Shown: piece after piece, positions 7,013 to 14,778 of the stretch
How positions within the stretch are numbered: the stretch's first letter is position 1
How the letters are laid out: each line of letters starts with the position of its first letter
IMG/VR virus record: IMGVR_UViG_3300009180_002134
Span: 1-54,578 of that record
Length of the DNA stretch: 54,578 nucleotides
Reading direction: 5' to 3' (one strand)
Origin: a virus
Position numbers and translations under genes: made by a program
The notes under the pieces: model-generated
What the model was told of the DNA's origin: nothing
Seen by the model: the letters and a program-made list of their open reading frames with translations, nothing else
Database searches by the model: none

Positions 7013-7513
7013 ATGATAAAGTACAGTAAAAAAGAAGAAGTTGAGAAAAGACTCATTAACAACTTCAGAAAGACATTTTATAGAAGACTAGGGTATTATC
7101 CTATAGTGAGCACACAAGTAATTCAAAATGATTCTGTTATAAGTATCATGAGTTTGAACGAACTTGAACAGCATTTTGCCTACCGTTTTCCTTATAAGTT
7201 TGGTAAACACCACAACTTAAGAAGTAAAGGTAGATATAGAGAACTTGTAGATTTGAGAATTATATTCACTCAGATGGCAAGGACAATGAATTATACATAT
7301 TATGACATAGGACAGTATCTTGGTGGTAAGCATCACACTACTATTTTAAATTATGCAGTGCTATTCAGAAATTTGATGGAAACATCTGAAGCATTTAGAG
7401 AATTGTATACTACTATTTTTAACCACATAAAAGAAAAAACAAAACATGAGTCATCAAATCTGGAATCCCTTAATCAAACACAATGTGAGCCCCAATCAGA
7501 TTTATTTTCTTGA
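7013..7513 (+). CDS. DnaA domain-IV-like DNA-binding protein, replication initiator candidate
   Basis: This 166-residue protein has a central segment (about residues 70-125) that resembles the DNA-binding domain IV of DnaA. A helix like Y-R-E-L-V-D-L-R is followed by Y-D-I-G-Q-Y-L-G-G-K-H-H-T-T-I-L-N-Y-A, the counterpart of the DnaA signature G-G-R-D-H-T-T-V. It lacks the AAA+ domain, so it cannot melt DNA with ATP by itself. It is the first gene of the replication block, close to the AT-rich divergent gap and upstream of the helicase gene. This suggests an initiator or a regulator that reads DnaA-box-like sites (inference). Confidence 0.75.
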   Translation: MIKYSKKEEVEKRLINNFRKTFYRRLGYYPIVSTQVIQNDSVISIMSLNELEQHFAYRFPYKFGKHHNLRSKGRYRELVDLRIIFTQMARTMNYTYYDIGQYLGGKHHTTILNYAVLFRNLMETSEAFRELYTTIFNHIKEKTKHESSNLESLNQTQCEPQSDLFS

Positions 7514-8021
7514 TTGCTGCAGAGATAAAATTAGACCTAGTGGTATTGTAAACTATGAAGGAGAATTTTTGATCTGTCAAATGAAAGACTTAATCAGTTC
7601 TGAAGGAATACTTCTTCCTAAAGGACTATTGGTTTTACAAGAATGGGAAACATTCTTGGTAAAAACTAAGAAGAAAGTAGCTACAGATGTGTTAGGACCT
7701 GATGCTATAGAAAATGTAAAGAAGTATAGGGAAATGTTTCCTACAGGAAGATTTCCTTCTAAAGCATTAGCTAGACAAAATCCAGAAGATTTAAAAAAGA
7801 AATTCATTTGGTTTTTTCAAACCTATCCTGAATACACATGGGAACTTGTACATGATGCCACTCATTATTATCTTCATGTAAAAGAGTTAGCAGACTATCA
7901 GTTTGCTGTAACAAGCAGTTATTTTATAAGCAAAACAGATAGATATACTAAAGAAGTGACATCTGCATTAGCAGACTATTGTCAGGAATTACTTGATAAT
8001 CCTGATTTAAAAAACCATTAA
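7446..8021 (+). CDS. Hypothetical protein of the replication block, 191 aa
   Basis: The start at ATG 7446 overlaps the preceding gene by 68 bases in another frame. The overlapping part (W-N-P-L-I-K-H-N-V-S-P-N-Q) reads as ordinary protein sequence, so this start is kept. The product is soluble, with mixed charge and many aromatic residues (F-I-W-F-F-Q-T-Y-P-E-Y-T-W), and shows no motif I recognise. A place between a DnaA-like gene and the helicase gene suggests a replication accessory, possibly initiator or helicase-loader related (inference). Confidence 0.6.
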   Translation: MSHQIWNPLIKHNVSPNQIYFLDCCRDKIRPSGIVNYEGEFLICQMKDLISSEGILLPKGLLVLQEWETFLVKTKKKVATDVLGPDAIENVKKYREMFPTGRFPSKALARQNPEDLKKKFIWFFQTYPEYTWELVHDATHYYLHVKELADYQFAVTSSYFISKTDRYTKEVTSALADYCQELLDNPDLKNH

Positions 8022-8022
8022 T

Positions 8023-8214
8023 ATGACAAAATATGAAAAGATATTACACAGATTTATAATCAGTATACTATTTTCTATAGCTAGTTGGTTTATCATCAAC
8101 AACTTAATTGTAAGTGTTAGCTTTTGGAAATATCTTATTATAGAAATTTTATTATTAGTAATGTTGAAATTGAATACAATGTTAACTAAAAAACTTAGTT
8201 TATGGACCCTATAA
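8023..8214 (+). CDS. Small membrane protein, 63 aa
   Basis: It starts two bases after the previous stop and overlaps the start of the helicase gene by 13 bases. Two hydrophobic stretches are visible: residues ~11-31 (F-I-I-S-I-L-F-S-I-A-S-W) and ~35-52 (Y-L-I-I-E-I-L-L-L-V-M). The tight fit between its neighbours supports translation. The function is unknown. Confidence 0.5.
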   Translation: MTKYEKILHRFIISILFSIASWFIINNLIVSVSFWKYLIIEILLLVMLKLNTMLTKKLSLWTL

Positions 8215-9275
8215 AAAAGCCTTTTGGGGCTAGAAAGTATTCAGAAATACTTAAAGAAGGATTAAAATATATAGATGACAGAAGAAAAGGAAGAATAAAG
8301 TCTTTCAAAACTCCATGGCTTGGAATAAATAAAGCAGGGGTGGGAGGACTGGAGTGGGGATCTATGCTCACTATAGGTGCCAGACCAGGTTCTGGTAAAA
8401 CCTTAGTTGTAAATCAGATTCTTAGAGAAGCTCATAAGAATAATTCCTCTCAGGATTTTAATATTCTAGACTTCCAGTTTGAGATGGGAGGTAAACAATC
8501 TGCAGCTAGAGCTTTTGCTGCTGAGACAGCTTTGGATTATAACATAGTTCTTTCTACAGATAGGCAGTTAGATGATTATTCTTATGCAATGATGGACCAA
8601 CACGTAAAAGAAACAGAAGCTTTTGAGGCTGTGGGTATAAATAGAGAAGTGATAACAGAACCTCTAAGTCATGATGGAATCAAAAAAGCTATAGAACATT
8701 ATTATGTTGCTATGGGAGGTAAACCTATGGTGGTAACTATAGATCATAGTTGGCTTATTAAAAGAATGCCGGATGAGAAAGAAAAGATTACCACCCTGTA
8801 TAACACTGTAGAAATGTTGATGCAACTCAAAAACAAATATCCTATTATTATAATCATGATCACCCAGCTCAACCGGGGGATGGAAGATTATACAAGAAAA
8901 GAACCAGGTAAAATTGCAAACTATCCAACCAGTACAGATATATTTGGTGGTGATGCTCTAATGCAGGGATCTGACATGGTGTTAGCTCTTAGTAGACCAT
9001 TCACTCTTAACATTCCCTTGTACGGGGACAAAGCATATCTTGTAAAAAGTGATGATATATTTGTTCATCTTCTTAAAGTGAGAAATGGTGGAGACAACCA
9101 TCCTATTCTGTTTATGAAAGCAGAATTTAATAAACAAAGAATGATAGAAGTGTCAGAACCACAGGCCACAAGTAGTGGTAGTAAAACTGCTGGAGCTGGA
9201 TACACTAGACTATCACAAAGACCTGCAACACCGTCCACACCAATATCTGGAGATATAGATGTAGATGATATTTAA
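8202..9275 (+). CDS. DnaB-like replicative helicase
   Basis: This 357-residue RecA-fold ATPase is of the SF4 (DnaB/gp4-like) type. The Walker A motif is at residues 59-67 (G-A-R-P-G-S-G-K-T). A Walker B-like strand (P-M-V-V-T-I-D-H) lies near residue 180, followed by I-I-I-I-M-I-T-Q-L-N-R-G, the sensor/motif 3 strand. A late K-V-R-N-G-G motif fits the DnaB-type arginine finger region. It lacks the N-terminal DnaB hexamer domain, as many phage helicases do. The C-terminus is a Ser/Thr/Pro-rich tail. It unwinds DNA at the fork and works with the primase encoded 2 kb downstream. Confidence 0.85.
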   Translation: MDPIKKPFGARKYSEILKEGLKYIDDRRKGRIKSFKTPWLGINKAGVGGLEWGSMLTIGARPGSGKTLVVNQILREAHKNNSSQDFNILDFQFEMGGKQSAARAFAAETALDYNIVLSTDRQLDDYSYAMMDQHVKETEAFEAVGINREVITEPLSHDGIKKAIEHYYVAMGGKPMVVTIDHSWLIKRMPDEKEKITTLYNTVEMLMQLKNKYPIIIIMITQLNRGMEDYTRKEPGKIANYPTSTDIFGGDALMQGSDMVLALSRPFTLNIPLYGDKAYLVKSDDIFVHLLKVRNGGDNHPILFMKAEFNKQRMIEVSEPQATSSGSKTAGAGYTRLSQRPATPSTPISGDIDVDDI

Positions 9276-9296
9276 TAATAATTAAAACAAACAAAC

Positions 9297-9857
9297 ATGG
9301 CAGAAAACCAGACATTTGATTTAAAAGAATGGAAGAAACAAAAGCTAGATGCTATTCGTAACTTTCATATGGGGTTAATCAATGACCTTGGAATTAGTCC
9401 ATTAGATTTCAACATGAAGAAAGCCTTCTATGATAAGCAAGGTAGAGAAGTTGTTGGAATCTTTGGTTCAGAATTCCGAAAAGACAAAGGCTTTTTCTTT
9501 GAGCTAATCAGTAGTGATCTTGATCCTATTGATGCAGAAAGAAAAGTTTATAGAGTACCACCAAACGCTTGTTTTGAAGAAGAGTATGAACTAAATCCTA
9601 AGAATTCATACAATGTTCCTTTAGAAGAGTTAAGAGTGGTAAATCCTTACTCAGCAGCTATTAGCAAGGGTGCTGCTATAGATATTATGGAAAAAAAAGT
9701 AGAAGAAAAAACACCAAAATTCCATAAAATTTCAGTACCTTTGGAGGAAGATGCACCGTATAGTGAGATGACAATTAGAGACTTCTATGCTATGCAATCA
9801 GGTAAACCAGTTAGTTTAAAAGGCTGGCTTAACAACTTAATCAAATCTTCAACATAA
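9297..9857 (+). CDS. Hypothetical protein, 186 aa
   Basis: This soluble, charged protein lies between the helicase and the Sak4-like ATPase genes. It is preceded by an A-rich leader (A-A-A-A-C-A-A-A-C-A-A-A-C) with no Shine-Dalgarno sequence, typical of Bacteroidota genes. No catalytic motif stands out. The pattern of short beta segments and acidic loops gives no family. A role in DNA replication or recombination is inferred only from its neighbours. Confidence 0.6.
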   Translation: MAENQTFDLKEWKKQKLDAIRNFHMGLINDLGISPLDFNMKKAFYDKQGREVVGIFGSEFRKDKGFFFELISSDLDPIDAERKVYRVPPNACFEEEYELNPKNSYNVPLEELRVVNPYSAAISKGAAIDIMEKKVEEKTPKFHKISVPLEEDAPYSEMTIRDFYAMQSGKPVSLKGWLNNLIKSST

Positions 9858-9858
9858 C

Positions 9859-10542
9859 ATGGCACAGAGTATTTTAGTAATTGCCGAATCAGGTAGTGGT
9901 AAGTCTACAAGTATAGAAAACTTAGACCCCAAAGAAACCTTTATCATTAATGTGGCTAACAAGCCCTTACCGTTCAAAGGTTGGAAAAAAAAGTATACCA
10001 TCTGGAGTAAAGACAACCCCACTGGTAATATGTATGACAAATCCACAGTACCTAACATTGAAGCTTGTATTAAATATGTCAATGACAAAAGACCTGATAT
10101 AAAGGTGTTAGTCATTGATGATTTTCAGTACATGAGTTCATTTGAATTCTTTGAAAGAGTTGATGAAAAAGGTTATGAAAAGTTCACACAGATCGGGGCA
10201 GGATTAGCACGTATAGCTAGAATGCCAAAGGATTTACGAGATGATCTTCAAATCTATTTCTTAACACATGCAGAAGAATCTTCAGATTTAGAAGGAAAGA
10301 AACGTTACAAAGCCAAGACTATTGGTAGAATGGTGGATGAAAAACTTACATTAGAAGGTTTATTCTCTGTTGTACTATTTGGTAAGGTGAAGAAGGACAA
10401 AGATGGTACTATCCGTCACGTGTTTGAAACACAGAACAACGGAGAGAATACATGTAAAAGTCCTAAAGGAATGTTTCCTACCTTTGAGATTGTAAATGAT
10501 CTTGAATATGTAAGACAAGCAATTATTGACTACGAGAATTAA
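9859..10542 (+). CDS. Sak4-like RecA-fold ATPase
   Basis: This 227-residue P-loop ATPase starts two bases after the previous stop. Walker A is at residues 9-16 (A-E-S-G-S-G-K-S) and Walker B near residue 80 (V-L-V-I-D-D-F-Q-Y). A sensor-like strand, Q-I-Y-F-L-T-H-A-E, follows. This is the short form of phage single-strand annealing/recombination ATPase known as Sak4 (AAA_24). Sak4 proteins typically act with a phage ssDNA-binding protein, and the gene right behind this one is a good candidate for that partner. Confidence 0.75.
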   Translation: MAQSILVIAESGSGKSTSIENLDPKETFIINVANKPLPFKGWKKKYTIWSKDNPTGNMYDKSTVPNIEACIKYVNDKRPDIKVLVIDDFQYMSSFEFFERVDEKGYEKFTQIGAGLARIARMPKDLRDDLQIYFLTHAEESSDLEGKKRYKAKTIGRMVDEKLTLEGLFSVVLFGKVKKDKDGTIRHVFETQNNGENTCKSPKGMFPTFEIVNDLEYVRQAIIDYEN

Positions 10543-10565
10543 TCATTATTTAAAAACAAAACAGT

Positions 10566-11174
10566 ATGTTTAACACAAAAGGACAAGAAATCAAAACAGG
10601 AGGAGGGACTCCTAAATCGTTACAACCAGGAGTTGTAAAAGCACACATCTTTAGTTCATCAGTAAGAACTGCAAAAAGTGGTAAAAAATCTTTAGAACTA
10701 ATCTTAGAAGGTCCTGCATCTGAAGGATTTGAAGGTTGGGCTATAGATAAAAACAATCCAGAAGGACCAAAGTTTACAGGTCAGTCTTCTAGAGTGAGTG
10801 CCACCATTTATTCTGATCAATATGATTCAGATAGCCCAGCTAAGAATGAGATCATTTACAAATTATTATTCATTGCCTCTGAACTTGGGTTGAGAGATGA
10901 TGCTGATAATGTAAGTGCTAACAGCATTGAAGAATGGGTTGAGAAAGTAACTGAAATTATTAAAGATCATGATCTTTATTTCTTCTTGAAAGGCACTGAA
11001 GAAGAGTATAATGGTAAAACTATTGTAAAATTATCTTTACCAAGATACAAGTTTGTTTCAGTGGATACAACAGGATTGGATAAGTTTGATAAAAACAATC
11101 AATACCATTACAAAGCCATTACAACCAAAACGGTTAGTGGTTTTGAACCTGCTGTTGATGATTTTGATATGTAG
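10566..11174 (+). CDS. Probable single-stranded DNA-binding protein
   Basis: This 202-residue protein has a beta-rich N-terminal region of OB-fold character: V-V-K-A-H-I-F, then K-S-L-E-L-I-L-E-G, and later V-S-A-T-I-Y. The C-terminus is acidic and aromatic (F-E-P-A-V-D-D-F-D-M), like the tails that bind partner proteins in SSBs. It directly follows the Sak4-like ATPase gene, a common pairing in phages. The call rests on these features and on context; no diagnostic SSB motif is seen. Confidence 0.55.
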   Translation: MFNTKGQEIKTGGGTPKSLQPGVVKAHIFSSSVRTAKSGKKSLELILEGPASEGFEGWAIDKNNPEGPKFTGQSSRVSATIYSDQYDSDSPAKNEIIYKLLFIASELGLRDDADNVSANSIEEWVEKVTEIIKDHDLYFFLKGTEEEYNGKTIVKLSLPRYKFVSVDTTGLDKFDKNNQYHYKAITTKTVSGFEPAVDDFDM

Positions 11175-11195
11175 TATTTTGTTTTTTTAATTGTC

Positions 11196-11227
11196 GGGGG
11201 GATGTTTCTACATTCCCCCTTATTTTT
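11196..11227 (+). terminator. Rho-independent terminator or attenuator before the primase gene
   Basis: The arm at 11196-11205 (GGGGGGATGT) pairs with 11210-11219 (ACATTCCCCC) around a TTCT loop, ten base pairs with one G-T pair, followed by TTATTTTT. It lies between the SSB-like gene and the primase ATG at 11245, so it would cut expression of the downstream genes unless read through. Confidence 0.8.
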
Positions 11228-11244
11228 GCATAAAATTTTGGAAT

Positions 11245-12225
11245 ATGTTTAATACAAAGAATCTAGTACACGATGTAAAAGATGTTCCATCAAGTTGGAT
11301 ATTTGAACATTTCTGTGTACTTAAAGAAAAACTAACAGGACAAGATGTAAAGTTTAAATCTATATTTAATCCTGGGGAACGTACACCTAGTATGTGTATA
11401 TATTTTGATGGTAAAGTTTATAAGTTTAAAGATTTCTCTACAGGTAAGGGAGGTGATGCTATACATTTTATAAAAGAAATGACACATCTAACATTTCATA
11501 AAACTTGTCAGCTTATTGTAGAAACTTACAATGATTATGTTCTGCATAACAATGGAGGATACGACATAGAAAAGTTTCAAAAAGCTTCTAAGTATAAAGT
11601 TACTAGCCATGTAGTTAGAAGCTGGACCACACAGGATCAATATTTCTGGACACAGTTTAATATTGGATCTAAACTACTTGAGGCTCACAATGTGAGACCA
11701 CTAGAAAGTTATTGTATGACCAAGGACGATAATGAACTTTGTATCAAAGGACTGTATCTATATGGTTATTTCAAAGAAGATGGTACCCTGTATAAAATCT
11801 ATCAACCAAAGACATTAGACAAGAAGTTTATCAAAGCTGAAAGTTACATCCAGGGGTGGGAACAATTACAAAATCGTAAGCACTTAGTAATTACATCTAG
11901 TCTTAAAGATGTGATGTCTATTAAATCTTTAAAGCTTAATGTAGATGTTATAGCACCTGATAGTGAGAACACTATGATCAAGAAATCTGTAATGGAAGAA
12001 CTTAGAAATAAGTATTCTAAAATTATTGTAATGTTTGATTATGATGATGCAGGTGTGGAAGCTATGAAAAAGTACAAAGAAGAATATCCCTTTATAGAAA
12101 TTACAGTGCTTCCTATGAGTAAAGATCCATCGGATAGCATAAAAGATTATGGAGCTAAAGAGGTTAGAAACAGATTAGTTCCTATCTTAGCTAAAAAATT
12201 AAATGATGAGAAAGAAAATAGCTAA
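11245..12225 (+). CDS. DnaG-type primase with TOPRIM domain
   Basis: This 326-residue protein starts at ATG 11245. The frame is open further to a TTG at 11191, but that stretch holds the terminator stem and is rejected. Residues ~35-75 align with the primase zinc-binding domain (N-P-G-E-R-T-P-S and later G-G-D-A-I-H-F-I), but the usual Cys and His ligands are absent, so the fold probably lacks zinc. Near residue 210-280 is a TOPRIM-like domain, ending in F-D-Y-D-D-A-G, the DxD metal motif. The usual early Glu of TOPRIM is not obvious (T-S-S-L-K-D-V-M). It makes RNA primers for the polymerase encoded at 15.9-17.8 kb and probably works with the DnaB-like helicase. Confidence 0.8.
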   Translation: MFNTKNLVHDVKDVPSSWIFEHFCVLKEKLTGQDVKFKSIFNPGERTPSMCIYFDGKVYKFKDFSTGKGGDAIHFIKEMTHLTFHKTCQLIVETYNDYVLHNNGGYDIEKFQKASKYKVTSHVVRSWTTQDQYFWTQFNIGSKLLEAHNVRPLESYCMTKDDNELCIKGLYLYGYFKEDGTLYKIYQPKTLDKKFIKAESYIQGWEQLQNRKHLVITSSLKDVMSIKSLKLNVDVIAPDSENTMIKKSVMEELRNKYSKIIVMFDYDDAGVEAMKKYKEEYPFIEITVLPMSKDPSDSIKDYGAKEVRNRLVPILAKKLNDEKENS

Positions 12226-12598
12226 ACCTAGAAAAGGGGCAGCACCAAAAACTAGGAATGCTGGTACTATGACAGAATCAGCCTTCTGGAGTTTTATTAG
12301 AAGTGCACTAAGACAGAAGTCTAGATGGTGGAAACCTATATCCCAAGCTAAAGCAAAAGTTAAAAGGGCTTATAAGGGTCCACTTAAAAGACAGAAGTTT
12401 GAGTATCAGTGTGCAGAGTGTTTGAATTGGTATCCTGACAAGAAGATCAATGTAGACCACATTATACCTGCGGGTACATTAAGGTGTGCCAATGACCTCC
12501 CAGGCTTTGTAGAAAGATTATTCTGTGAGATAGACAATCTACAATGTTTATGTAGTGACTGCCATAATAAAAAGACACAATCTGAAAAAGCAAAATGA
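12203..12598 (+). CDS. HNH endonuclease
   Basis: This 131-residue protein overlaps the end of the primase gene by 23 bases. The N-terminal half is very basic (K-P-R-K-G-A-A-P-K-T-R). The HNH domain has C70-x2-C73, the core V-D85-H86-I, an Asn in D-N-L-Q-C, and C117-x2-C120-H121-N122. The four Cys form the zinc knuckle that supports the beta-beta-alpha metal fold. Such genes in phages act in packaging, recombination or homing. The tight coupling to the primase and sigma genes argues against a recent homing insertion. Confidence 0.8.
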   Translation: MMRKKIAKPRKGAAPKTRNAGTMTESAFWSFIRSALRQKSRWWKPISQAKAKVKRAYKGPLKRQKFEYQCAECLNWYPDKKINVDHIIPAGTLRCANDLPGFVERLFCEIDNLQCLCSDCHNKKTQSEKAK

Positions 12599-13194
12599 CA
12601 TCTGATTTAGAACTGATTGAAGCATATAAGAAAGGAAATGAACAAGCCTTTGAAATACTTTACAAAAAGTATAAAAAGCTTGTACTTTCTATTATACGAG
12701 AATCTACTAAAGAAGTTCAAATAGCTAAAGATTATAATCAGGAAATATGGATTAATGTTACTACAAATATTGATAAGTTTATAGATGGTAGTTTTGTATC
12801 TTGGTTACGCACTGTTGCTAAAAACTATTGTATTGATAGACACAGAAGAGCCACTAGTTCTAGAACTATTAAAGAAGAGTTAACTGATGACTTTTTATAT
12901 TTAAGTGATGAATATCAAACTGAAGATGATGATATAGAAAAAGAATTAACTATCATGAGTGATGGTTTTAAATTTCTAACAGAACTTCAGAAAAAGATAT
13001 TAGTTTTTAGAATGAATGGTCTTGCTTTTATTGACATAGCTAATAAGCTCAATCTTCCTTTAACCAATGTGTTATCAAATAGTAGATATTTAACTATCAA
13101 ACTCAGAAGACATTTTGTTAATTCAGGATACACCTTTAATGAAAAACTACCAATAAAAACAAAAAAAACACAAGATGAAAAGTCCAAAAAGTAA
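12595..13194 (+). CDS. RNA polymerase sigma factor, ECF-like
   Basis: This 199-residue protein starts in an ATGA overlap with the HNH gene. Residues ~1-75 match sigma region 2 (A-F-E-I-L-Y-K-K-Y-K-K, then Q-E-I-W-I-N-V, then F-V-S-W-L-R-T-V-A-K-N with D-R-H-R-R). An acidic linker follows. Residues ~125-165 look like region 4, the helix-turn-helix that reads the -35 element (L-T-E-L-Q-K-K-I-L-V-F, then D-I-A-N-K-L-N-L). Regions 1 and 3 are absent, as in ECF factors. It would redirect host RNA polymerase to phage promoters, in a phage that also encodes its own virion RNA polymerase. Confidence 0.85.
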   Translation: MTSDLELIEAYKKGNEQAFEILYKKYKKLVLSIIRESTKEVQIAKDYNQEIWINVTTNIDKFIDGSFVSWLRTVAKNYCIDRHRRATSSRTIKEELTDDFLYLSDEYQTEDDDIEKELTIMSDGFKFLTELQKKILVFRMNGLAFIDIANKLNLPLTNVLSNSRYLTIKLRRHFVNSGYTFNEKLPIKTKKTQDEKSKK

Positions 13195-13366
13195 ACAAGA
13201 CCTTATAGAAACAGTGTATAAACAAATAGAATTAGATATTCACTGTGGTGAAATGGAAGCTATAGAAGAACTGCTTACATTTCTACCTATAGTAAATCTA
13301 ATAGAATATTTACCAGAAGAAGACTGGAAACAATTTAAACACTTAAGAGATGCCGGAACTACATGA
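13175..13366 (+). CDS. Small acidic protein, 63 aa
   Basis: It starts 20 bases inside the end of the sigma gene, in another frame, and overlaps the next small gene by 17 bases. The product is a mostly helical, acidic protein (M-E-A-I-E-E-L-L-T-F-L-P, then Y-L-P-E-E-D-W). No motif is recognised. The chain of overlaps from sigma to the nuclease gene suggests translational coupling. The function is unknown. Confidence 0.5.
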   Translation: MKSPKSKQDLIETVYKQIELDIHCGEMEAIEELLTFLPIVNLIEYLPEEDWKQFKHLRDAGTT

Positions 13367-13562
13367 GACCCTAATGGGTAGAAAACTTATAGAAGGTACG
13401 TTACCAGAAATAGCTTTACAATTAAAACGTATAGCTGACAGTATGGATAAAGAGAACAAAACAAAGTATGCAAACTTATCAACAGCTATAGCCGTATTTA
13501 TAGAAGGTCATCCAGATGATAAAGATTTAGGAAAACAAATAAGACAACTATATGGAAAGTAA
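13350..13562 (+). CDS. Small helical protein, 70 aa
   Basis: It overlaps both neighbours: the preceding small gene by 17 bases and the next by 11. The sequence is helical, with P-E-I-A-L-Q-L-K-R-I-A-D-S-M and a D-D-K-D-L-G-K-Q-I-R-Q-L end. No family is recognised. Small genes of this kind are common between phage replication genes; some modulate host proteins, but nothing here shows that. Confidence 0.5.
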   Translation: MPELHETLMGRKLIEGTLPEIALQLKRIADSMDKENKTKYANLSTAIAVFIEGHPDDKDLGKQIRQLYGK

Positions 13563-13725
13563 TGAATTAAAAAGTCAGGACAAATTAACTAGTGAAGTTA
13601 ATCAAGACAAAATAAATGTCCATCAACTTATAGAATTCTTAGAGTATGAAGAAGCATACACTGAAGACAGACAAACCAAAACAAGAATTACATTATTATT
13701 AAAACAATTAGGAATATGGAGTTAG
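13552..13725 (+). CDS. Small helical protein, 57 aa
   Basis: The ATG at 13552 lies inside the end of the previous gene and the frame runs to TAG at 13723-13725, overlapping the nuclease start at 13716 by 10 bases. The 57-residue product is charged and helical (Q-L-I-E-F-L-E-Y-E-E-A-Y, then T-L-L-L-K-Q-L-G-I-W). Overlap on both sides and a coding-like composition support it. The function is unknown. Confidence 0.5.
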   Translation: MESNELKSQDKLTSEVNQDKINVHQLIEFLEYEEAYTEDRQTKTRITLLLKQLGIWS

Positions 13726-14768
13726 AAGATTTGATGGAAGAGTCCATAAAAGTTATGGAATCAGAATTTTATAAAAAGAAGTTTTACTTCAGTTACAGCA
13801 GCCTTAATAAATTAATGTGGAACCCAGTGGTGTTTCATCAAATGTATGTACTTGGTATCAAAGAAGAAAAGACAGATGCTCATCTTGTACAAGGTAAACT
13901 TATACATGGATTGTTATTAGAACCAGAAAAGTTTAATGAACAATTTATAGTGAGTCCTGATAATCTCCCAACTGGTAATACACGTACAGTGGTGGATAGA
14001 ATATATCATCATCATGTAGAGCTTGCTAAGAACGGAGATGAAAGAACAATGCTTTCAGAATTTATGGATGCTATTATAGATGTTCTTAAAGATATGAATG
14101 TTCATCAAAGTTTAGTTGATGATAAGAAAACTGGAGTTACAGGAGATCAAAAAAGATTAGATAAAATACTTACAACAGAAGCTGAAAACTATTGGAACTT
14201 TCTTAGAGCTAAAGGAAATAAAACTCTTATTGATCAACAAACTTATGATTATTGTAATACAGCTGTAGAGATTATCAAAACTAATAAAAAAGTTTGTGAG
14301 CTTATTGGATGTAACACCAATGATTTTGATAGTAGAGTTATAGCCAATGAGCTTCCTATACAAGTTGATGTTCCAGGAAGAGCATTTGGTCTTAAGGGAA
14401 TCATTGATAATTTAATAGTTGATAAAGACAAAAAAATTATCTATATTAATGATGTAAAGACTACTAGCAAAGAGCTAAAAGATTTTGAAGAAAGTGTAGA
14501 ATTTTATTCTTATTGGATGCAAGCTGTTATATATTGCACTATGGTTACAGCTCACTTCCAAGATCTTGTAAACGATGGTTATGAAATGAAGTTTCATTTT
14601 GTTGTAATAGATAAAATGTTTCAAACATATGCATTTCCTGTTTCAGATTCTACATTAGCAATTTGGTTTGATAGACTTATGAAGGTTTTGGATAAGGCTC
14701 AATGGCATTATGAAAATAATAAATTTGATCTACCTTATGAGTTTGCTACAGATTCAATAACCCTATAA
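13716..14768 (+). CDS. PD-(D/E)XK exonuclease
   Basis: This 350-residue nuclease resembles RecB-type and exodeoxyribonuclease VIII-like phage enzymes. Early motif: Q-G-K-L-I-H-G-L-L-L-E-P (helix with His, residues ~66-77). Active site: G-I-I-D231-N-L, then 14 residues later I-N-D246-V-K248-T-T, the D...DxK core, followed by a Q-A-V-I-Y helix with Tyr residues. A Tyr-rich N-terminal motif (F-S-Y-S-S-L-N-K-L) is typical of this group. With the Sak4-like ATPase and the SSB candidate it makes a plausible recombination set in which resected ends are annealed. The length fits a single-domain enzyme. Confidence 0.8.
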   Translation: MELEDLMEESIKVMESEFYKKKFYFSYSSLNKLMWNPVVFHQMYVLGIKEEKTDAHLVQGKLIHGLLLEPEKFNEQFIVSPDNLPTGNTRTVVDRIYHHHVELAKNGDERTMLSEFMDAIIDVLKDMNVHQSLVDDKKTGVTGDQKRLDKILTTEAENYWNFLRAKGNKTLIDQQTYDYCNTAVEIIKTNKKVCELIGCNTNDFDSRVIANELPIQVDVPGRAFGLKGIIDNLIVDKDKKIIYINDVKTTSKELKDFEESVEFYSYWMQAVIYCTMVTAHFQDLVNDGYEMKFHFVVIDKMFQTYAFPVSDSTLAIWFDRLMKVLDKAQWHYENNKFDLPYEFATDSITL

Positions 14769-14778
14769 ATTATATAAA

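Noticed and set aside
11191-11244. TTG start giving the primase 18 extra residues
   Set aside because: This stretch is the terminator stem and loop. The ATG at 11245 gives a normal N-terminus.
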